Below the pieces are notes generated by a model. The model was not told the origin of the DNA, made no database searches, and worked only from the letters and a program-made list of their open reading frames with translations. From positions 88,005 through 139,306 of the forward strand of contig KE159531.1 of the NCBI GenBank assembly GCA_000403215.2: 51,302 nt of DNA. Reading direction: 5' to 3'. Position numbers and translations under genes: made by a program. Positions 32,713-40,754 of this stretch are shown here, one piece after another (within the stretch, counting starts at the first letter, position 1; every line of letters begins with the position of its first letter). The stretch is from Lachnospiraceae bacterium A4 (GTDB lineage: Bacteria > Bacillota > Clostridia > Lachnospirales > Lachnospiraceae).

Positions 32713-32961
32713 AATTTGAGATGCGCAAAAAGCCGCGCAGAAATGGGGAAAATTATGAAAAATAATAAAGGATTCCGGGACAGGTGGGCGAAGCGGTAAG
32801 GGGACAGGGATGAAAAGCTGCAGCGAAATACATTGTGGAAAATAACGGGTTCTGAATGGATGATAACGTTACAGTCCGGCAAGGCTGAACTGCAACATAA
32901 TAACATGGGAGAAAGAAAATAATTTTGACATAGAGAAAACAGGACAGAAGGAGGTGCAGGC
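32713..32961 (+). other. Intergenic stretch without a convincing gene
   Basis: The stretch contains only a 14-codon frame (MKNNKGFRDRWAKR from 32755) and no clear hairpin terminator or GTTAG box. TTGACA at 32925-32930 may belong to a promoter for dtxR2. Confidence 0.4.
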
Positions 32962-33336
32962 TTGAAACAGAAAAAATCGGTGGAGGATTATCTGAAAACA
33001 ATCTATATCCTTTCCAAAAATAAGGACGTGCATGGGGCGGATATTGCAAGGGCGATCGGCGTTTCGCGGCCGACTGTCTGTGTGTCCTTAAAGGCGTTGG
33101 AGGAGGAAGGGTATATTCTCATGGATGATGCGCGTGAAGTCCATCTGACGGAAAAAGGCATGCGGATTGCGGAAGAAACCTATGAACGGCACAATACGCT
33201 CTGCCAGCTTTTGACGGAACTTGGCGTGGACGAAAAAACGGCGTCGTCAGATGCCTGTGAGATGGAGCATGCGGTCAGCAATGAAAGCTATCAGGCGCTG
33301 AAGGCTCTTGTGGCGGAAGGAAGCGGAGGAACATAA
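32962..33336 (+). CDS. DtxR/MntR-family regulator 2
   Basis: This 124-aa regulator starts at TTG 32962 behind GAAGGAGGTG. The winged HTH is IARAIGVSRPTVCVSLKALE (about residues 28-47) and the metal domain ends in DACEMEHAVS with Cys99, Glu102 and His103; Glu75 and His77 lie in ETYERHNTL. The position matching Glu17 of regulator 1 is Lys12 (DYLKT), so one metal site may differ. It is a paralog of the gene at 31850 and of the truncated copy at 33965. No box was seen in its leader. Confidence 0.86.
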   Translation: MKQKKSVEDYLKTIYILSKNKDVHGADIARAIGVSRPTVCVSLKALEEEGYILMDDAREVHLTEKGMRIAEETYERHNTLCQLLTELGVDEKTASSDACEMEHAVSNESYQALKALVAEGSGGT

Positions 33337-33338
33337 GA

Positions 33339-33566
33339 ATGAATACGTTACAGAGTGCGGCTGTTGCAGCTGCAACGGCTTTTCTTGTACTGGCTTTCTG
33401 CACTGGAATAAAGGCAGCCTGCCGTAAAAAGCGAGACAGGACAAAAACGATAAGGCAATACATGACGGATATATGGGGCAAAAATGAAGATCTATACATT
33501 TGGAAAAAAGGAAAATCCGGCGGTCATGCTATTGCCGGGAACCTGCTGTCACTGGAAAAGCTTTGA
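33339..33566 (+). CDS. Small membrane protein, 3' end doubtful
   Basis: ATG 33339, with GGAAGCGGAGGAAC upstream and two bases after dtxR2, encodes one N-terminal membrane span (AAVAAATAFLVLAFCTGI) and a basic segment. The final 27 residues overlap the hydrolase remnant in another frame and look random, so the original gene probably ended or was broken near 33480. The function is unknown. Confidence 0.45.
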   Translation: MNTLQSAAVAAATAFLVLAFCTGIKAACRKKRDRTKTIRQYMTDIWGKNEDLYIWKKGKSGGHAIAGNLLSLEKL

Positions 33567-33941
33567 AGGAGTTATCCCAAAGCTGTCGGAAAACTTTTAC
33601 GTTTTATGCGTATCCTATGACGGTTTTGACGAAACAGAGCATGCGGTGGTGATTTCCAATGCGCTGCATATCATGCCGGAGCCGGAAAAGCCCTGGCGGA
33701 GATCAGGCGGGTGTTAAAACCGGGCGGTATCCTGATAGCACCGACGTTCACGGCGGCTGGCAGCCTGTCCGGAAGGATGAGAATACGGTTCATGGAGCTT
33801 TCCGGGTTTAAGGTATTCTACAAATGGACGCCGCAGGGATATCTGGATTTTTTAGAGGAAAACGGATTTGAAATAGTCCGCAGGAAAACATTTGACGGCG
33901 GTCTGAAACTGACCTATGCCGAGGCAAGGGTAAAGCCGTGA
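33484..33941 (+). pseudogene. Chimeric remnant: hydrolase N-terminus joined to methyltransferase C-terminus
   Basis: The frame from ATG 33484 reads MKIYTFGKKENPAVMLLPGT, then CCHWKSFEGVIPKL, a typical alpha/beta-hydrolase start, for about 52 residues. At about 33640 it turns into VVISNALHIMPEPEK, the motif IV/V region of a class I methyltransferase. Near 33690 one base is missing; in the other frame the methyltransferase continues as LAEIRRVLKPGGILIAPTF and runs to TGA 33941. The remnant is therefore a deletion fusion of two genes followed by a frameshift. As read it ends at 33717. Confidence 0.7.
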
Positions 33942-33964
33942 CAGAGGCAGGAGGGAGTGCGGAT

Positions 33965-34129
33965 TTGAAGCAGAGAAAATCGGTAGAGGATTACCTTAAA
34001 ATAATTTATACGATTTCCAAACGAAAAGCCGTGCATGGCTCGGATATTGCGGGGGAGCTTGGCGTATCCCGCCCCACGGTTTCCGTGGCTTTAAAGTCGC
34101 TGACAATGGAGACGATGCGTGAAGAATGA
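33965..34129 (+). pseudogene. Truncated DtxR-family gene (HTH only)
   Basis: TTG 33965 behind GGCAGGAGGG opens a frame whose first 44 codons closely match regulator 2 (KQRKSVEDYLKIIYTISKRK, then the HTH IAGELGVSRPTVSVALKSL). It then ends with TMETMREE and a stop. The whole metal and dimerisation domain is missing. It may be dead, or could encode a short DNA-binding peptide of about 54 aa. It overlaps the possible upstream ATG (34126) of the next gene. Confidence 0.7.
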
Positions 34130-34146
34130 AACGGAAGGGAAATGTG

Positions 34147-34644
34147 ATGTTGGTTTTTATCATTCAGATTATGATTTTTCTGTTGGCCTTTATTGGGATT
34201 GTTAAGCTCTCGGCTCTGAGAAGCCCGGTAGACGGAATATTTTATTACCCGAAACCTGTGCAGGAAAGAGCGGTTCAATTAAGCCTGACAGACAAAAAGA
34301 CGATCAGGATACGGGCCATAGTTTTTATGTCCCTTTTCGCACTGGCACTGCTCATACTGCCGCTGGTCTTTACGGGTGTATGGAGCAGGATTACGGATTT
34401 TAAGACAGCGTATGCCCGCATCCTGACGCTGCTTACGGCTTCTTCTTGGTTTGATACCATCGTGATAGACTATCTTTGGGTGGGAAAATCCGGATTTTGG
34501 AAAATCCGTGGGGCTGAAGACCTGCCTTACAGAAAAACCGGGAGACGGCTGATCGGGAAGTTTATCCGTCAGCCGGTGGTGTATGCGCTGCTTTCAATCC
34601 CCATGGCATATGCGGCGGTCCATATTGCCAGGGGCTTAGGATAA
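34147..34644 (+). CDS. Conserved membrane protein of unknown function
   Basis: This protein of about 165 aa has four predicted membrane spans: the N-terminus (VFIIQIMIFLLAFIGIVKL), IVFMSLFALALLILPLVF, a weak third span (YARILTLLTASSWFDTIVID), and the C-terminal LLSIPMAYAAVHIA. A conserved-looking loop reads FYYPKPVQERAV. I chose ATG 34147 for the GGAAGGGA in front; ATG 34126 overlaps the dtxR remnant. No family is recognised. It is followed by two methyltransferases on the same strand. Confidence 0.6.
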   Translation: MLVFIIQIMIFLLAFIGIVKLSALRSPVDGIFYYPKPVQERAVQLSLTDKKTIRIRAIVFMSLFALALLILPLVFTGVWSRITDFKTAYARILTLLTASSWFDTIVIDYLWVGKSGFWKIRGAEDLPYRKTGRRLIGKFIRQPVVYALLSIPMAYAAVHIARGLG

Positions 34645-34716
34645 AACAGGCTGGAACTGGTATGGGACGGAGAAATGGAGTGTCAAAAAAGTGGAAAAAC
34701 AATGGGAAGGAAATAA

Positions 34717-35517
34717 ATGATGGGAAAGATACAGATACATGGCGTGCCGGAAACCATGCTTCAGACGTTATATGCCCGCGCCGCCTATTCACAGAAGAAA
34801 AATGCAAAATTTCACGACGACAGGGCGGTGGAGATCGTGTCCCGCATGGATTATGATTTTTCCCTGGCAGGAAAAGATGCTATGATGTCAAAGGGCGTGA
34901 TAGCAAGGACGCTTCTTCTTGACCGTATGGCGGGGGATTTTATCAGGAAAAATCCGAAAAGCACGGTGGTCAACATTGCCTGCGGGCTGGACACAAGGGT
35001 GTACCGCCTGAATACGCCGCCTTCTGTCCGCTGGTATAATCTTGACCTTCCGGAAACGATAGAGGTGCGCCGTCGCTTTCTTCCTGAAAACGGGAATATT
35101 ACCATGATTGCAAAGTCGGCGATGGATGAAAGCTGGGCAGATGAAATAGAAGAACCGGAAGGCAGGGTGCTGGTTATCATTGAGGGGCTGTCCATGTATC
35201 TGTCGGAACAGGATGTGAGGCAGATGCTCTCCATTATCAGCAGGCGGTTTGAAAGGGCGGAAGTCATTATGGAGGTTATGAATCCGTGGGTGGTGAAAAA
35301 TGTAAAAGAAAAGTCCATTGAGAAAACCAGGGCAAAGTTCACATGGGGCATCAAGTCCGGGAAGGAACTGCAGCATATTTTGCCGGAGTATACCTGGGTG
35401 CGGGATGTGAGTCTGGCGGAGGGAATGAAAACCATTATGCCCGTTTATTATCTGTTTGGATGGATACCGGCGGTAAAAAATATTTCAAATAAGCTGGTTG
35501 TGCTGAGAAAAGAATGA
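34717..35517 (+). CDS. SAM-dependent O-methyltransferase, LCM type
   Basis: This protein of about 266 aa belongs to the leucine-carboxyl-methyltransferase-like family (PpmA/TcmP group). The SAM motif is VVNIACGLDTRVYRL near residue 87, followed by NLDLPETIEVRRRF and VLVIIEGLSMYLSEQDV, all typical. These enzymes methylate small carboxylates or polyketide-like substrates; the substrate here is unknown. GGGAAGG precedes ATG 34717. It forms an operon with the class I methyltransferase 22 bases downstream. Confidence 0.8.
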   Translation: MMGKIQIHGVPETMLQTLYARAAYSQKKNAKFHDDRAVEIVSRMDYDFSLAGKDAMMSKGVIARTLLLDRMAGDFIRKNPKSTVVNIACGLDTRVYRLNTPPSVRWYNLDLPETIEVRRRFLPENGNITMIAKSAMDESWADEIEEPEGRVLVIIEGLSMYLSEQDVRQMLSIISRRFERAEVIMEVMNPWVVKNVKEKSIEKTRAKFTWGIKSGKELQHILPEYTWVRDVSLAEGMKTIMPVYYLFGWIPAVKNISNKLVVLRKE

Positions 35518-35539
35518 AAGGTAAGGTGGATGGTTCACA

Positions 35540-36187
35540 ATGACGGGTGAGGAATATAAAAAACTGTCGCTGAAAGAATTCGACCGGGCGGCGGAAAAAT
35601 TTGATGATGACGATCCAAGCGTTTACAATATGTGCCGCAGGGATTATCCCGATGTATTGGCGGAGGCGGTCATGGAGCCTTTTTCCGATCTGCTTGATGC
35701 CGGCTGCGGAACGGGGGCAATGCTCGGTATGTTTAGGAAAGATTATCCGGACAGGAATTATACCGGGGTAGATTTGTCGGAGAAAATGATAGAAACTGCA
35801 ACAAAAAAACACATAAACGGAATACGTTTTGTTGCGGGCGACTGTGAAAACCTTCCGTTCGCGGCGGGCAGCTTTGATGTGGTTACCTGTTCCATGAGCT
35901 TTCACCATTACCCGAATCCCGAAAAGTTTTTTATGAGCCTGCACCGGGTCCTGCGTCCGGGCGGCAGGTTTATTTTGAGGGATATGGCGTCAAACAGCCG
36001 TGTCATGATGTGGCTTATAAATCATATTGAGGTACCGATAGCAAACAAGGTCATGCACAAAGGGGACGTCCATGTATATTCAAGGGCTGATATGCAGCGG
36101 CTTTGTGACGCAAGCGGAATGCAACTGGAGCTGTATGAGGTCAGAAAAGGGTTCCGGCTGCATTGCGTGGTCAGGAAACCGGTCTGA
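35540..36187 (+). CDS. Class I SAM-dependent methyltransferase
   Basis: This 215-aa protein is of the UbiE/Methyltransf_11 type: motif I LLDAGCGTGAMLGMF (about residues 51-65), acidic residue in GVDLSEKMI, motif IV FDVVTCSMSFHHYPNPEKF, and motif V VLRPGGRFILRDMA. The substrate is unknown. Together with the preceding LCM-type enzyme and the methyltransferase remnant at 33640, this makes three methyltransferase genes in 2.5 kb. The ribosome site is weak (GGTAAGGTGG). Confidence 0.85.
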   Translation: MTGEEYKKLSLKEFDRAAEKFDDDDPSVYNMCRRDYPDVLAEAVMEPFSDLLDAGCGTGAMLGMFRKDYPDRNYTGVDLSEKMIETATKKHINGIRFVAGDCENLPFAAGSFDVVTCSMSFHHYPNPEKFFMSLHRVLRPGGRFILRDMASNSRVMMWLINHIEVPIANKVMHKGDVHVYSRADMQRLCDASGMQLELYEVRKGFRLHCVVRKPV

Positions 36188-36273
36188 AATACAGGCAGTG
36201 AAAATGATTTATGCAGTACAGCTTTTTCTGTGCTGCGGGCTTTTCACGGCCTTAAGCAATTGGAGGTGCGGAA

Positions 36274-37014
36274 GTGACGGAGATTTATCTGGCAGAGGAT
36301 CATCTGTTATTGGAAACGGGATACCATGACCCGCAGATGCACAGCCATTCGGCCGCCCATGTGCTGGTTGGGCTTCATGGGGATATGCGTGTGATTACGG
36401 AGAATGAAACCATACTGTGCCGCGGGGCGCTCCTGCCATCCGGGACAGCCCATACGGTGGACAGCTTTGGAAATCCGCTTCTGGTGTTCCTGTTTGATGT
36501 CACATCAACGGTGTCAGAGCAGATACAGCGTATGGCGGCATTGGAAAGAGGGACAGCAGAGCGCATCGCCCTGTCTTACCGGACGCTTGCGGCCGAAAAT
36601 CCGGCAGACGGGTATGAAACGTTTTTTATGGAGGTAATGGCTCTGCTTAAGATGAAAGGTTACGGAAGCAGGATTACAGATGAAAGGATTATCCATGCCA
36701 TGCGCTTCGCAAAGGAGCATCTGCAGGATGAGGTGACAGCGGGGGAGGCAGCAGAGGCCGCCTGCCTGTCGGAAAGCCGTTTCTCCCATCTGTTCCGGGA
36801 GCAGGCGGGGATTGCTTTTTCAAGCTGGCTGGTATACCGGAAACTGTTTGATACCTATATAAAAATAGCGGAGGGCGCATCGATCACGGACGCCTCCCTT
36901 GCCGTGGGGTTTTCCACCCCGTCGCATTTTGCCACGACCAATAAAAGGATGTTTGGCATTACCGCAAGCGACCTGACTGGCGGATACCGCCTGCACAGAA
37001 TAGCAGATATTTAG
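36274..37014 (+). CDS. AraC-family regulator 2 with N-terminal cupin
   Basis: This 246-aa protein starts at GTG 36274 behind GGAGG. Residues about 15-85 form an AraC-type cupin (HSHSAAHVLVGLHGDMRV, then PSGTAHTVDSFGNPLL). The C-terminal double HTH has AGEAAEAACLSESRFSHLF and ITDASLAVGFSTPSHFATTN, ending MFGITASDL. The effector is unknown. It may control the methyltransferases upstream or itself. About 90 bases between it and the methyltransferase hold a short frame beginning MIYAVQLFLCCGLFTAL, a possible membrane-protein remnant. Confidence 0.84.
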   Translation: MTEIYLAEDHLLLETGYHDPQMHSHSAAHVLVGLHGDMRVITENETILCRGALLPSGTAHTVDSFGNPLLVFLFDVTSTVSEQIQRMAALERGTAERIALSYRTLAAENPADGYETFFMEVMALLKMKGYGSRITDERIIHAMRFAKEHLQDEVTAGEAAEAACLSESRFSHLFREQAGIAFSSWLVYRKLFDTYIKIAEGASITDASLAVGFSTPSHFATTNKRMFGITASDLTGGYRLHRIADI

Positions 37015-37279
37015 AAGCGGACAAAAAGAGCCTTCTGTATAATTGTAATATAGGTTGTCAGGATTGGGAAACCGAGAACATTAAGCGAAGCTCAGCTTAG
37101 ACATTTACGGGAGTTGCAGAACAGGGGATAAGAATTTCGGATTGAGTGAAATGGGTAAAGTCAATAAAAGCAGTCACGTAACAGAAATCCATAAAATTCC
37201 GGAGTGTGGCGGATATTTAATGTATATATTGGTGCTTGTATACACAAATCTTGACGAAAACCTGCTCCCTGTATATAAT
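37015..37279 (+). promoter_or_regulatory. Intergenic region and promoter of the pyridoxal kinase operon
   Basis: No gene is visible from 37015 to 37250. A good promoter follows: TTGACG at 37251-37256 and TATAAT at 37274-37279 with 17-base spacing, 37 bases before the kinase start. No GTTAG box is present. Confidence 0.65.
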
Positions 37280-37315
37280 TATTTCATTATAGATGAATTG
37301 AATTAACTGAAAGGC

Positions 37316-38143
37316 ATGATGAAAATGGGCAAGCAAGTATTGTTGATAAATGATCTGGCAGGATATGGAAAGGTGGCATTATCGGTCATGCTTCCATTGA
37401 TGTCATATATGGGGTACCAAATATATAATCTTCCCACTGCGTTAGTATCAAATACGTTGGATTATGGCAAATTCGATATTCTTGAAACAACAGATTATAT
37501 GAAGAACACTATTAAAGTATGGGAGGAATTGGGATTCTGCTTTGATGTGATAGCGACAGGCTTTATTGTTTCAGAGGAGCAGGTAAAAATCATAGAAGAA
37601 TTTTGTCGAAAGGAAAGCATGAAAGGAACCCTGATATTTGTTGATCCAATTATGGGAGATGAAGGAACCCTGTACAATGGAGTTACAGAGCAAACGGTTG
37701 CACATATGAAGAAACTGGTAGGAGTAGCCGATTATATTGTACCAAATTATACTGAAGCGGCCAGACTTACAGGAGTGGAGTACCATGAATCTGCAACAAT
37801 CTCGGAGGTAGATGAAATGATTCAAAGGCTTGGTAATATGGGCGCAAAATCGGTAATCATCACAAGCATTCAGCAGGATGGCAAAGATGTGGTTGCAGGC
37901 TTCGATCATAAAACGAAACAAAGATTTACAATTCCTTTTTATAACATTCCGGTCAGGTTTCCGGGTACGGGTGATATTTTTTCTTCCGTTTTATTGGGAA
38001 AACTGATGGAGGGAAACAGCCTGTATGACAGTACAAAAAAAGCCATGGACACTGTGAGCAGCCTGATTGAAAACAATAGAAACAATACAGATATATATAA
38101 GGGAATACCGATTGAGAAGGAGTTGGAGGTGCTTAAAATATGA
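37316..38143 (+). CDS. Pyridoxal/pyridoxamine kinase (PfkB superfamily)
   Basis: This 275-aa enzyme of the PdxY/PdxK-like family phosphorylates the 5'-hydroxyl of B6 vitamers in salvage of pyridoxal phosphate. Evidence: the N-terminal VLLINDLAGYGKVALSVMLP, VDPIMGDEGTLYNG in the middle, VPNYTEAARLTG, and the C-terminal anion-hole motif FPGTGDIFSSVL with catalytic Asp. The ATG at 37316 has alternatives at 37319 and 37325. The gene overlaps the next by 4 bases. Confidence 0.88.
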   Translation: MMKMGKQVLLINDLAGYGKVALSVMLPLMSYMGYQIYNLPTALVSNTLDYGKFDILETTDYMKNTIKVWEELGFCFDVIATGFIVSEEQVKIIEEFCRKESMKGTLIFVDPIMGDEGTLYNGVTEQTVAHMKKLVGVADYIVPNYTEAARLTGVEYHESATISEVDEMIQRLGNMGAKSVIITSIQQDGKDVVAGFDHKTKQRFTIPFYNIPVRFPGTGDIFSSVLLGKLMEGNSLYDSTKKAMDTVSSLIENNRNNTDIYKGIPIEKELEVLKI

Positions 38144-38421
38144 AAAAACCTGGAATCCAGATCACATTGATTGATCAAAAAGGCACGAAAGGATGTCATA
38201 GGGGTCACAAAATAGGTGATAGTTTTGATTTTGATACAGAGCGTGGAAAACTCTGTCCTATGGCTATGCATGTTGCATTTCCATATATTGATATTTTAAG
38301 ATACGGCGGCGAAATACCCGGACAGGAGAAGGGGACAGCGGTTTTTGCCTGCCCTGATGTGGACACATTAAATGTCTTTAAAATAGAACGGATTGATGTT
38401 TTGGATGACGATTCGCCATAA
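38140..38421 (+). CDS. TIGR04076-family small protein
   Basis: This 93-aa protein contains KGCHRGHKIGDSFDF, CPMAMHVAFPYI and FACPDVDTLNVFKIERI, the pattern I recall for TIGR04076 proteins, with conserved Cys and His that could bind metal. The function is unknown. It starts in an ATGA overlap with the kinase gene, so it is co-translated with it. Confidence 0.75.
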   Translation: MKKPGIQITLIDQKGTKGCHRGHKIGDSFDFDTERGKLCPMAMHVAFPYIDILRYGGEIPGQEKGTAVFACPDVDTLNVFKIERIDVLDDDSP

Positions 38422-38505
38422 GGTTGGCTTTTAATTGTACGATGTGACTGGTAAGTTTGTGGACTATTGGTTATAGACGATGTATAGATAACAGGAGGAA
38501 ATGAT

Positions 38506-39009
38506 ATGACTGTTTCAGAAATCATGGTTAAAATGGTAAAGTATTCAAAAGGAAATCTTCATGATATCAATCATTTTATGAAAGTGTATGCCTATGCAAA
38601 AACGATTGCAGAGTGTGAGAAAGTAGCGGATGATGAACAGAGAATAATAGAAATTGCGGCTATTATACATGATATTGCGTGTCCTTTGTGCCGGGAAAAA
38701 TACGGAAATACAAATGGAAAACTTCAGGAAAAAGAAGGCGCTGTATTAGCTGAAGAATTCCTGAAGGGTACAGGGCTGTCGAACGAGATGGTGAACCGTA
38801 TCATCTTTTTGGTCGCACATCATCATACTTTTCAGGAGGTTGACGGGATTGATTACCAGATTTTGCTGGAAGCTGATTATTTGGTTAATGCTGACGAATC
38901 CGGATATCAGGAAGCCAATATCAGAAATGTTATAGATTGTGTTTTTAAGACATCATCAGGAAAAATGCTTCTGCAATCCGTTTATGGGATTGCAGAAGGC
39001 AACCGCTGA
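38506..39009 (+). CDS. HD-domain phosphohydrolase
   Basis: This 167-aa protein has the HD pattern: HDINHFMKVYAYAK, AAIIHDIACP (the HD dyad), HHHTFQEVDGIDYQ, and the distal Asp in LEADYLVNADE. It is a predicted metal-dependent phosphohydrolase of unknown substrate, similar in size to stand-alone HD proteins. ACAGGAGG precedes ATG 38506. It is the third gene of the pyridoxal kinase cluster, before a bidirectional terminator. Confidence 0.82.
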   Translation: MTVSEIMVKMVKYSKGNLHDINHFMKVYAYAKTIAECEKVADDEQRIIEIAAIIHDIACPLCREKYGNTNGKLQEKEGAVLAEEFLKGTGLSNEMVNRIIFLVAHHHTFQEVDGIDYQILLEADYLVNADESGYQEANIRNVIDCVFKTSSGKMLLQSVYGIAEGNR

Positions 39010-39033
39010 TTTGATAACAAATATGTATTTTGT

Positions 39034-39071
39034 AAACAGGTCAATCTGCTATGTATAGATTGACCTGTTTT
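39034..39071. terminator. Bidirectional terminator between HD and crp/fnr genes
   Basis: A perfect 14-bp stem AAACAGGTCAATCT / AGATTGACCTGTTT has a 9-base loop, T after it and A before it, so it can serve both converging transcripts. It overlaps the last base of the minus-strand regulator gene. Confidence 0.85.
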
Positions 39072-39744
39072 AATTTGTGGCATTTGGACTTAATTCAAAA
39101 TGAGAATGAAAGGTTTTCAGAAGCCCTTCTTTTTGCAGCTTTGATAATTCTACAGACATTGCTGCACGTTCTACACAGAGGAAGTCGGCAAGCTGCTGGC
39201 GGTCAAAGGGAATGTCAAAAGAAAGTGATCCTTGTCTGGCTGCTTCAGCAGATAAATAGGAAAGCAGCTTATCACGTGTTTTTCGCTTGCTCATGTGCGT
39301 TATCTTCTCGTTAAACAACAGTGTCTTTTGGGCAAAAGCTGTAATCAGGTTTTTAATCAGGCGGTTATGATGGCTGCAGGCAGCGGAACACATGGTAATC
39401 AGGCGGTTCATATTTATTTCCACAATTTCACAATTTTCTGTCGCAACAACACTGACGCTGAGAACTGCATCAGGAATGGCGGCAAAGGGTTCGGCAAAGT
39501 AGTCGCCCGGCATAAGATTTGTCATAACGTTCCGGTTTCCCCATAAATCTTCCTGAATGACTAAAGCAGTCCCAGACGCAAGCAGGCTGATACAGTCCGT
39601 ACAATCTCCTGCCTGAAGGATGTATTGATTTTTGGCGTTTTTTCTGACTTTTGCTCCGATACACTTTAGCGAGGTTAAAATCTCGTCATCGGATAATCCT
39701 GCAAACAGCGGGCATTTTTTTAATACGTTTAAAAATTTTTCCAA
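39070..39744 (-). CDS. Crp/Fnr-family transcriptional regulator
   Basis: This protein of about 224 aa has a cyclic-nucleotide-binding-like domain (residues about 10-125; CPLFAGLSDDEILTSL, LMPGDYFAE) and a Crp-type HTH (FDRQQLADFLCVERAAMSVE, then LSKLQKEGLL). It is Cys-rich, including CTDC near residue 43, so a redox or Fe-S sensor role is possible. I prefer TTG 39744 with GAGGTGAGAT upstream; an ATG at 39774 lies beyond the palindrome. It is divergent from the DUF2249-hemerythrin operon and is probably its activator. Confidence 0.82.
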   Translation of the reverse strand: MEKFLNVLKKCPLFAGLSDDEILTSLKCIGAKVRKNAKNQYILQAGDCTDCISLLASGTALVIQEDLWGNRNVMTNLMPGDYFAEPFAAIPDAVLSVSVVATENCEIVEINMNRLITMCSAACSHHNRLIKNLITAFAQKTLLFNEKITHMSKRKTRDKLLSYLSAEAARQGSLSFDIPFDRQQLADFLCVERAAMSVELSKLQKEGLLKTFHSHFELSPNATN

Positions 39745-39757
39745 AATCTCACCTCTT

Positions 39758-39800
39758 TGTTTGAATTCAAACATACTTGCTCTGCTTATTTTACTATAAT
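39758..39800 (+). promoter_or_regulatory. Crp/Fnr-type operator and promoter of the redox cluster
   Basis: A perfect 16-base palindrome TGTTTGAATTCAAACA (39758-39773) lies upstream of TATAAT (39795-39800). There is no good -35 hexamer. With a start about 7 bases after the -10, the palindrome is centred at about -41.5, the class II activator position. It also sits in the leader of the divergent regulator, allowing feedback. Confidence 0.65.
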
Positions 39801-39839
39801 GTAATCACCAAAGCAAGAAAATAAATAAAGGAGGATATC

Positions 39840-40529
39840 ATGATAAAGTACGAGGAATGGAAGGATAAAAAGAAAGACTTCTTCAAAGTGGATGTACGCC
39901 ATGTGCAGGGAAATTTCTTTCCCGGCTTACAAAGACGTGCCATGACGCTAAAAGCCGGGGAGGGAATTGAGGTCATACAGACTTTTGAACCTTACCCGCT
40001 ATATAAGGAGATGGATATGCTGGGGTATATACATCATACAGAGAAGCTGGCAGAAAATGAGTTTCATGTCTGGTTTTACCGGACAGAGGAAAAAGAGCCG
40101 GAAGGCTCTGCACCATACCGTCCGCTTGCATTGCTGAATTATCCTATGATTGATGAGGACTTAGGGCGTATCGCGGCGGATTTTTGGCAGGCAACATGGC
40201 AGAGTGAGAAGCGCACTCTCCCCTATGAAATGCGTCTGCTCCTTTCCCTGACAAATGCAGTTGGCGCAGGAAGAATGAGGCAGGCTGTGCGGGAACTGGT
40301 AAAGGCATATATCTATGGTCTTGAATCCGCAGCGCTGGATGATGTGTTTGAACTTTTGGCATGGAATCAGGGGATCGGATTTTTCAGCTCGGAAATTGGA
40401 CCTTCACCGCTTTTTCAAGCGTATAAGATGATTAAGACGCAGGAACAAAGAGGCATAAGCAGGGAAGAAATCTGCACCGAGATAAAAGAAAAGTTTGGCG
40501 AAAAAAATCAGGAAGTGCAAGTGTTGTAA
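39840..40529 (+). CDS. DUF2249-type protein with C-terminal helical domain
   Basis: This 229-aa protein has an N-terminal DUF2249/TusA-like segment (residues about 15-78; DVRHVQGNFFPGLQRRAMTL, then VIQTFEPYPLY and EFHVWFYR). The C-terminal half is all-helical (LLSLTNAVGAGRMRQAVREL, then AWNQGIGFFSSEIGPSPLF). DUF2249 proteins accompany hemerythrins and nitric-oxide response genes in many anaerobes. AAGGAGG precedes ATG 39840. It is the first gene of the operon driven by the Crp/Fnr-type promoter. Confidence 0.72.
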   Translation: MIKYEEWKDKKKDFFKVDVRHVQGNFFPGLQRRAMTLKAGEGIEVIQTFEPYPLYKEMDMLGYIHHTEKLAENEFHVWFYRTEEKEPEGSAPYRPLALLNYPMIDEDLGRIAADFWQATWQSEKRTLPYEMRLLLSLTNAVGAGRMRQAVRELVKAYIYGLESAALDDVFELLAWNQGIGFFSSEIGPSPLFQAYKMIKTQEQRGISREEICTEIKEKFGEKNQEVQVL

Positions 40530-40558
40530 CAGGAAAGAAAGATAGGGAGGAAAATAAT

Positions 40559-40744
40559 ATGGCAATCACAAAGGAAATGTTACTTGGAGAAATTTTAAGA
40601 ACCAAACCGGAGGCGGCAGAGGTGTTGATGCAGATGGGGATGCACTGTTTAGGGTGCCCGTCCTCACAGATGGAGAGCCTTGCGGATGCCTGCATGGTGC
40701 ATGGGCTGGATGCCGATGAACTCTTGAAAAAGCTGAATTCATAG
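40559..40744 (+). CDS. DUF1858 / ScdA-N-like redox protein 1
   Basis: This 61-aa protein has GEILRTKPEAAEVLMQMGMH then CLGCPSSQMESLADACMVHG. The CLGC pair near residue 30 and the 60-residue length match the hybrid-cluster-protein-associated DUF1858 domain, also found as the N-terminal domain of iron-sulfur repair proteins (RIC/ScdA). GGGAGG lies upstream. The hemerythrin that RIC proteins carry in the same chain is encoded separately two genes downstream. Confidence 0.82.
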   Translation: MAITKEMLLGEILRTKPEAAEVLMQMGMHCLGCPSSQMESLADACMVHGLDADELLKKLNS

Positions 40745-40754
40745 GAGGAGTGCA

